Part shown: positions 59,093 to 64,000 of the stretch, one piece after another
Layout: each line of letters opens with the position of its first letter
How positions within the stretch are numbered: position 1 is the stretch's first letter
NCBI RefSeq assembly: GCF_010723305.1
Contig: NZ_BLKW01000004.1
Coordinates: 1,364,001 to 1,428,000, forward strand
Direction of reading: 5' to 3'
Source of the DNA: Mycobacterium botniense
GTDB lineage: Bacteria; Actinomycetota; Actinomycetes; Mycobacteriales; Mycobacteriaceae
Length of the DNA stretch: 64,000 nt
Program-made: the position numbers and the translations under genes
The notes under the pieces: model-generated
What the model saw: only the letters and a program-made list of their open reading frames with translations
What the model was told of the DNA's origin: nothing
The model's database searches: none

Positions 59093-61828
59093 CTACCCGG
59101 CGTCAACTGCGACGACGCCGCGCCGAACAGCGTCGATGGCGCGCTTGGCCGTGTCCCGCAGATCCGGGTCAGGCGCGACGTTGCGGACCTGGTCTAACAG
59201 GTCGACCACCTGCCGGCACCAGCGCACGAAATCCCCAGCGGACAGCAGCGATCCCGCGCTGTCGTCGGCAGCGGCCAGCGCAGCGGTCAGATCACCGGTG
59301 CTCGCCCAGCGAAAGATGGGCGCCACGAAACCATCGTCGGGCTCGCGGCTCAGCGGGATGCGATGCCGCTGCTCGTCGGCGCGTAACTGTGTTGACAGCC
59401 GTCGGGTCCGATCCAGTGCTTGGCGTAATCGCCGGGTGGCTATCTCGCTGCCCTGCGGCGAGACGGGACCGTCACCGCTTCGGGACTCGTACAGCACCGC
59501 CGACACCACGCCCGCCAGCTCGGCAGGCCGCAGATCGGTCCACGCGCCGGTTCGCAGACATTCGACCACCAAAAGGTCGCTTTCGCTGTAGATGCGGGCC
59601 AATAGCCGGCCGTCGGAGGTGACCTGGGGATGCTCATGCGGCCCCTGGATGAAACCGCGCTCGGTGAGCAGCCCGACAATCCGGTCGAAGGTCCGGGCCA
59701 ACGAGTTGGTGGCGGCGGCCACCTTGTTCTCGAGCTGAGCATTGTCACGCTCAATGCGCACATAACGCTCAGCGGCACGAATGTGGTCCTCGGGAGCATG
59801 GCGTGCGGGGTGACGACGTAACTGTGCGCGCAGTGCCGCCAGCTCAGGGTCGTGAAAAGCACTGTCGCCGTCCCTGATCCGGGCCTGGCCTGCCCCGCGT
59901 CCGGCCGGGATGACCAGCCCGGCGGCCGCTGACCGCAACGCCGAGGCCAGGTCGCGCCGGACCCGCGGCTGACGGTATTCCACCCGCTTGGGTAATGTCA
60001 TCGAACCCACCGGCGCCAACGCCCCGGACCAGTCGGCCGACGAAATCCGCCCCGCCCAGCGGTGTTCGGTCAGCACCAATGGCCGCGGGTCGGAGCTGTC
60101 ACGGTCGGACTCCAGGACTACGGCCAGCCCGCCGCGGCGGCCGCGGGCGATGGTGATGATATCGCCGCGCCGCAGCGACGCCAGCGCGTCGCTGGCGGCT
60201 CGCCGCCGGTGCGCCCGGGCCGCCCGGGCCTGCGCACGTTCCCGTTCGGTCACCCGCGCCCGCAATCGCGCGTAGTCGAGGACTGCTGCGTCGGGTCCAC
60301 CCAGTTCCGCGGCGATCTCGTCAAGCATCCGCTGGCCGCGCTGTATACCGCGGACCAGGCCGACAACCGAGCGGTCGGCCTGGTACTGGGCGAACGACTG
60401 TTCCAGCAACCGATGTGCGCGCTCGGGCCCCAGCCGGTTTAGCAGGTTGATTGTCATGTTGTACGACGGCGCGAACGAGCTGCGCAGCGGAAAGGTGCGG
60501 GTCGAGGCCAGGCCCGCGACGTCAACCGGGTCGACATCCGGGTGCCAGATCACCACTGCGTGGCCCTCGACGTCAATACCACGCCGGCCGGCCCGGCCGG
60601 TCAGCTGCGTGTACTCCCCCGGGGTCACCGGGACATGCTGCTCGCCATTGAACTTCACCAGCCGTTCGAGCACCACGGTCCGCGCAGGCATATTGATACC
60701 CAACGCCAGCGTTTCGGTAGCGAACACCGCTTTGACCAGGCCTGCGGTGAACAGTTCTTCGACGGTGTGCCGAAACACCGGTAACAGCCCGGCGTGGTGG
60801 GCCGCCAAACCGCGCAGCAGTCCTTCCCGCCATTCGTAATAACCGAGTACCTCCAGGTCGGTGTCGGGCAGATCACCGCAGCGGTGATCGATCACCTCCG
60901 CGATCTGCGCGCGCTCCTCGTCGCTGGTGAGCCGCAACGGCGAATGCAAACACTGGGCGACGGCGGCGTCACACCCGTTGCGGGAGAACACGAATGTGAT
61001 CGCCGGCAGCAGACCTTCGGAGTCGAGAATCGCGATTACGTCGGGGCGCGCGGGGGGACGGTAGACCCTCGGCCGGTGTGGACGCCCGGGTCCGCGCCGG
61101 CGAGGCTGCGCGTCAGCCAGCCGGTCGGCCTCGCGCCGATGGGCGATGTGACGCACCAGCGCCGGGGACACCCGTGGCTGACCGGCGTCAGCGTCGGAGT
61201 CGAACAAGTCGAAAAGGCGTTTCCCGACCAACACGTGTTGCCACAGCGGAACCGGCCGGTGCTCGTCGACCACCACGGTGGTGTCACCGCGCACAGTCTG
61301 GATCCAGCCGCCGAACTCTTCGGCGTTGCTCACCGTCGCCGACAGGCTGACCAGCCGCACTGCGGCGGGCAGATGCAAGATGACCTCTTCCCACACGGGC
61401 CCGCGCATCCGGTCGGCGAGAAAATGCACCTCGTCCATCACGACATAGGAAAGTCCTTGCAGCGCCGGTGAATCCGCGTACAGCATGTTGCGCAGCACCT
61501 CGGTGGTCATCACCACCACGGGTGCGCTGGCGTTGACCGACAAGTCTCCGGTGAGCAGCCCTATCCGGTCACGGCCGTAACGTGCCGTGAAATCGGTGTG
61601 CTTCTGATTGCTCAGCGCCTTAAGCGGTGTGGTGTAGAAGCATTTGCCGCCGGCGGCCAGCGCCAAGTGCACCGCGAATTCGCCGACCACGGTCTTGCCG
61701 GCCCCCGTCGGCGCGCATACCAGCACATCGTGACCGCGTTCCAGCGCCGCACAGGCACGCTGCTGGAAGTCGTCCAGCGGAAAGGGCAGTTCGGCAGTGA
61801 AGCGAGACAGCTCGGTCGGATCGCTCAC
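59093..61828 (-). CDS. helY: Ski2-like DEVH-box RNA helicase HelY
   Basis: 911 residues from GTG 61828 (VSDPTELSRFTAELPF); the frame stays open to 61894 but without homology. Motif I APTGAGKT at 39-46, motif II DEVH near 132-135, TGRAGRRGID motif VI, then an Mtr4/DSHCT-type C-terminal domain (AELAGVVSAVLYE, AADDSAGSLLSAGDFVRWCRQVVDLLDQV). Relative of eukaryotic Ski2/Mtr4 exosome helicases; probably remodels RNA. Downstream of tatA-tatC, separated by a dispersed palindromic repeat. Confidence 0.94.
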   Translation of the reverse strand: MSDPTELSRFTAELPFPLDDFQQRACAALERGHDVLVCAPTGAGKTVVGEFAVHLALAAGGKCFYTTPLKALSNQKHTDFTARYGRDRIGLLTGDLSVNASAPVVVMTTEVLRNMLYADSPALQGLSYVVMDEVHFLADRMRGPVWEEVILHLPAAVRLVSLSATVSNAEEFGGWIQTVRGDTTVVVDEHRPVPLWQHVLVGKRLFDLFDSDADAGQPRVSPALVRHIAHRREADRLADAQPRRRGPGRPHRPRVYRPPARPDVIAILDSEGLLPAITFVFSRNGCDAAVAQCLHSPLRLTSDEERAQIAEVIDHRCGDLPDTDLEVLGYYEWREGLLRGLAAHHAGLLPVFRHTVEELFTAGLVKAVFATETLALGINMPARTVVLERLVKFNGEQHVPVTPGEYTQLTGRAGRRGIDVEGHAVVIWHPDVDPVDVAGLASTRTFPLRSSFAPSYNMTINLLNRLGPERAHRLLEQSFAQYQADRSVVGLVRGIQRGQRMLDEIAAELGGPDAAVLDYARLRARVTERERAQARAARAHRRRAASDALASLRRGDIITIARGRRGGLAVVLESDRDSSDPRPLVLTEHRWAGRISSADWSGALAPVGSMTLPKRVEYRQPRVRRDLASALRSAAAGLVIPAGRGAGQARIRDGDSAFHDPELAALRAQLRRHPARHAPEDHIRAAERYVRIERDNAQLENKVAAATNSLARTFDRIVGLLTERGFIQGPHEHPQVTSDGRLLARIYSESDLLVVECLRTGAWTDLRPAELAGVVSAVLYESRSGDGPVSPQGSEIATRRLRQALDRTRRLSTQLRADEQRHRIPLSREPDDGFVAPIFRWASTGDLTAALAAADDSAGSLLSAGDFVRWCRQVVDLLDQVRNVAPDPDLRDTAKRAIDAVRRGVVAVDAG

Positions 61829-61841
61829 GCCGCCCCCAGCG

Positions 61842-61914
61842 GGGGCGAGTGTGCACAGGTGCACACCGCTGACGGCGTGTCGCTGGGCAGACACGCACGC
61901 TCGCGGTGGTGGCT
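61842..61914. repeat. Dispersed cruciform-like palindromic repeat, copy 2
   Basis: Same design as 46408-46478: GGCGAGTGTGCACAGGTGCAC on one side and GGCGTGTCGCTGGGCAGACACGCACGCTCGCGGTGG on the other (second arm nearly identical to copy 1). Lies between helY and tatC. Confidence 0.75.
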
Positions 61915-61933
61915 GGGGCAGGGGCGGACCTGC

Positions 61934-62884
61934 TCAGGTGATGTCGTCATGAGGTCCGGCTACGGGCGACGGCTGCGGAATCGGCGCGGGCGCCTCGATC
62001 ACCGACGGCTGGTCGTCTGGAACCATGTTTTCGCGCTTGGCTTTTCGCTTGTCATGCAGCCGCGCGATCTGGATAGCCAGCTCGAGCAGCAAGGTCAGGG
62101 CCAGCCCGAGCGCGAGCATCGAGAACGGGTCGGATCCGGGCGTGAACACGGCGGCGAATACGAACATGGCAAAGATCAGGCCGCGCCGCCACGACTTGAG
62201 CCGCTGATAGCTGAGCACACCGGCCAGGTTCAGCATGACGATGAGCAGCGGGAACTCGAAGCTGATCCCGAAAACCAGCAGCAGGTTGATCAGGAAACCG
62301 AAGTAGCGCTCGCCGGACAGCGCGGTCACCTGCACGTCGCTGCCGACGGTCAACAAGAACCGCAATGCTTTGGACAGCACCACATACGCCAGTGCCGCCC
62401 CGGCGACGAACAGCCCCGCCCCCGGGATGACGAACGCCACCGCGAACCGGCGCTCCTTGCTGTAGAGCCCGGGAGTGATGAACGCCCAGATCTGGTACAA
62501 CCACATCGGACAGGCCAGCACAACGCCGGCGGTGAGCGCCACCTTGAACCGCAGCAAGAATTGGTCAAAGGGCGCGGTGGCCAGCAACCGGCACTGTCCG
62601 TCAGCGCTGATCTGGGCGCGTGCCGATTGTGGGAGTGCGCAGTAGGGGTGCCGCAGCCACTCGCCGAGACTCTCCAGCCCGAAAAACGAGTGCGAGTACC
62701 AGATGAACCCGATGGCCGTGGTGAGCGCGATCGTGGCCAGTGCGATCAACAACCGGTTGCGCAGCTCAGTCAGATGATCGACCAGCGACATCGTCCCGTC
62801 AGGATTGGTGCGTCGGCGACGAAGGCGCGGGTCGAGCCGGCGAAGTATGCGGTTGGCACGCGGCGAGACTTTCACCACTTTCAC
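61934..62884 (-). CDS. tatC: Twin-arginine translocase subunit TatC
   Basis: 316 residues, six membrane helices. [14 protein letters not shown] near residue 33 and the conserved P-loop region [34 protein letters not shown] are TatC hallmarks, as are [14 protein letters not shown] and TPGSDPFSM. Receives twin-arginine signal peptides and builds the pore with TatA. Start GTG 62884 with two further GTG codons nearby. 45 bases after tatA. Confidence 0.95.
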   Translation of the reverse strand: MKVVKVSPRANRILRRLDPRLRRRRTNPDGTMSLVDHLTELRNRLLIALATIALTTAIGFIWYSHSFFGLESLGEWLRHPYCALPQSARAQISADGQCRLLATAPFDQFLLRFKVALTAGVVLACPMWLYQIWAFITPGLYSKERRFAVAFVIPGAGLFVAGAALAYVVLSKALRFLLTVGSDVQVTALSGERYFGFLINLLLVFGISFEFPLLIVMLNLAGVLSYQRLKSWRRGLIFAMFVFAAVFTPGSDPFSMLALGLALTLLLELAIQIARLHDKRKAKRENMVPDDQPSVIEAPAPIPQPSPVAGPHDDIT

Positions 62885-62929
62885 CGTCGTCCGTCGAAGG
62901 CGCTTGCGCGCCGCGGCAATAAGACCGGG

Positions 62930-63193
62930 CTAGGCCGACCGTGCGTCGCTGTCACCCGGGCCCGGGGTCATCGGAGGGTCGACCCGCTCGGACTGCACCT
63001 GGTGAGGTTGCGCCGGATGAGCCGCGGCAGGCGTGTCCGCCTTGGTTTCGTTCTGCAGCTCACGGACCTCGGCTTTGAAGATTCGCAACGACTTTCCTAA
63101 AGCGCGTGCGGCGTCGGGAAGCCTCTTGGCGCCGAACAGCACGATCACCACGGCGGCCAGGATCGCCCAGTGCCACGGACTAAGACTGCCCAC
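62930..63193 (-). CDS. tatA: Twin-arginine translocase subunit TatA
   Basis: 87 residues: transmembrane helix (SPWHWAILAAVVIVLFGAKRLPDAARALG, about 4-32) with the FGxxxLP hinge, amphipathic helix, then a Pro/Ala tail. GTG 63193 with GGAGGT nine bases upstream. First of tatA-tatC; pafC lies 29 bases before it on the same strand, the pafBC-tatAC order of M. tuberculosis. Confidence 0.94.
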   Translation of the reverse strand: MGSLSPWHWAILAAVVIVLFGAKRLPDAARALGKSLRIFKAEVRELQNETKADTPAAAHPAQPHQVQSERVDPPMTPGPGDSDARSA

Positions 63194-63222
63194 TTCGGTT
63201 ACCTCCAGACGTCGCCACGATG

Positions 63223-63999
63223 CTACCGCAGCTGCGGCAATTTCCGGTCGGCCCGCGCCGTGGCCTGGTACAACTCCAGCGCCGCCGCCGCGGCCTGGCG
63301 CACCCGCCGCGCCAGTGACTGCGGCTCGAGCACCCGCACCTCCGCGCCCAGCCCGAGCACTTGGCGTGTCATCCAGTCTTCGGAGGCGTAGGTCATCGCC
63401 GCGTCGCAGTAACCCCCGGGCAGCTCGCGCAGCAGCCGCATCGGGTAGTACTCGAACATCCACGACGCCGACGGCGCCAGCCGAAGGGTCGCCGACGGCA
63501 GCGCTGGATCGGCTTCAAACAGCGACGTGTCCGGTGTCGCCTGGACCGCGGGTTGCGGCGGTGCGGACGGCTCGTCGAGCACCTGGGCGTCGACGATGCG
63601 GTCGAAGCGAAACAGCCGTACCCCTTCGGACTCCCGGGACCAGGCCTCTAGGTAGCTGTGCTCACCGACAAGCACCACCCGGATGGGGTCGACGACTCGC
63701 CGTGACAACAGGTCGCGCGAGGCCGAGTAGTAGTCGATCGCCACCGCACGATTGCCACGCACCGCGGCACGGACCGCGGCCGCAGCTTGGCCCTCCGCGG
63801 GCGCCGGCTCGTCGACAGCGGCTGCGCCGTGCGCGACGGTCCCGGCCGCCGCTTCGATCTTGGCGATCGCACTGCGCGCGGCGTCCGGATCGACCACACC
63901 GGGGATGTCTGCCAGGGCGCGCAGCGCTAGCAGAAGACCGGTGGCCTCCAGCGAGGTGAGTTTGAGGGGTTTATCGATACCCGCGGAGAATGTCACCTC
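63223..63999 (-). CDS. pafC: WYL-domain regulator PafC (start outside window)
   Basis: The last 258 residues or so of the protein are seen; the frame is open to the window end (GAG before GTG 63996), so its N-terminal helix-turn-helix is missing here. The WYL domain is visible (AVRGNRAVAIDYYSASRDLLSRRVVDPIRVVLVGEHSYLEAWSRESEGVRLFRFDRIVDAQVLDEP) and the WCX C-terminal extension follows. With PafB it activates the LexA-independent DNA damage response. Confidence 0.93.
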   Translation of the reverse strand, partial: EVTFSAGIDKPLKLTSLEATGLLLALRALADIPGVVDPDAARSAIAKIEAAAGTVAHGAAAVDEPAPAEGQAAAAVRAAVRGNRAVAIDYYSASRDLLSRRVVDPIRVVLVGEHSYLEAWSRESEGVRLFRFDRIVDAQVLDEPSAPPQPAVQATPDTSLFEADPALPSATLRLAPSASWMFEYYPMRLLRELPGGYCDAAMTYASEDWMTRQVLGLGAEVRVLEPQSLARRVRQAAAAALELYQATARADRKLPQLR

Positions 64000-64000
64000 G

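Overview
The window is high-GC actinobacterial DNA from a slow-growing Mycobacterium. Evidence is the paired PPE-SVP genes, GarA with its ETTS phospho-motif, the Apa antigen, SecA2, BacA, GuaB1/Gnd1, PafC and HelY next to TatA/TatC. Most gene order follows blocks of the M. tuberculosis chromosome (Rv1811-Rv1862 inverted, and Rv2089c-Rv2095c), with deletions and rearrangements. modABC and the whole urease operon are absent from their usual places. A urease-negative non-tuberculous species would fit, but the species cannot be fixed from this sequence alone.

Layout. 1-3.4 kb: 3' end of a phosphoketolase, a decayed CPBP protease gene and an intact NarK-type transporter. 3.4-12.2 kb: an accessory sulfur-assimilation island. 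It holds fprA-fdxA (NADPH to ferredoxin), a LysR regulator, the nirA-cysH-sirohydrochlorin chelatase operon and a thioredoxin reductase, followed by a zinc alcohol dehydrogenase. 12.4-17.8 kb: Rv1861-like protein, apa, an SDR, a frameshifted F420 oxidoreductase, ndh and a thioesterase. 18.2-30.7 kb: blaI and an M56 metalloprotease gene, gnd1, guaB1, two CorC-like genes, a conserved hypothetical, malate synthase glcB and a von Willebrand-like membrane protein. 30.7-37.5 kb: glycine cleavage and signalling block (dehalogenase remnant, gcvB behind a tandem glycine riboswitch, two MerR regulators, a DUF151 nuclease, garA, gcvH). 37.5-46.4 kb: DUF881/sbp genes, pgsA2, secA2, ilvG, bacA. 46.4-54.4 kb: flavoprotein, VOC protein, TetR, F420-type reductase, secreted protease, mgtC, two PPE genes. 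54.4-56 kb: a gene-poor breakpoint with gene debris. 56-64 kb: pepE, 5'-3' exonuclease, DUF4333 protein, helY, tatC, tatA, pafC (cut by the window end).

The most interesting system is the sulfur island. Two divergent intergenic regions, fprA/lysR and nirA/trxB, carry the same three-half-site element (TTGTG-N4-CACAA-N7-TTGTG, 26 of 31 bases identical). A partial copy lies directly in front of the LysR start codon and a related palindrome lies upstream of the alcohol dehydrogenase. The genes joined by these sites supply every redox input of assimilatory sulfate reduction: ferredoxin and its reductase for NirA, siroheme synthesis for NirA, and thioredoxin reductase for the thioredoxin-dependent CysH. 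I propose a compact self-controlled LysR sulfur regulon. The cis elements are seen directly; the regulatory link is inference.

Other noteworthy points: a glycine riboswitch whose P1 strand has a competing partner near the gcvB start; a cruciform-like dispersed repeat present twice plus a partial copy; a 56-bp tandem duplication across the stop codon of a flavoprotein gene; an IdeR-like box in front of a thioesterase; and several pseudogenes.
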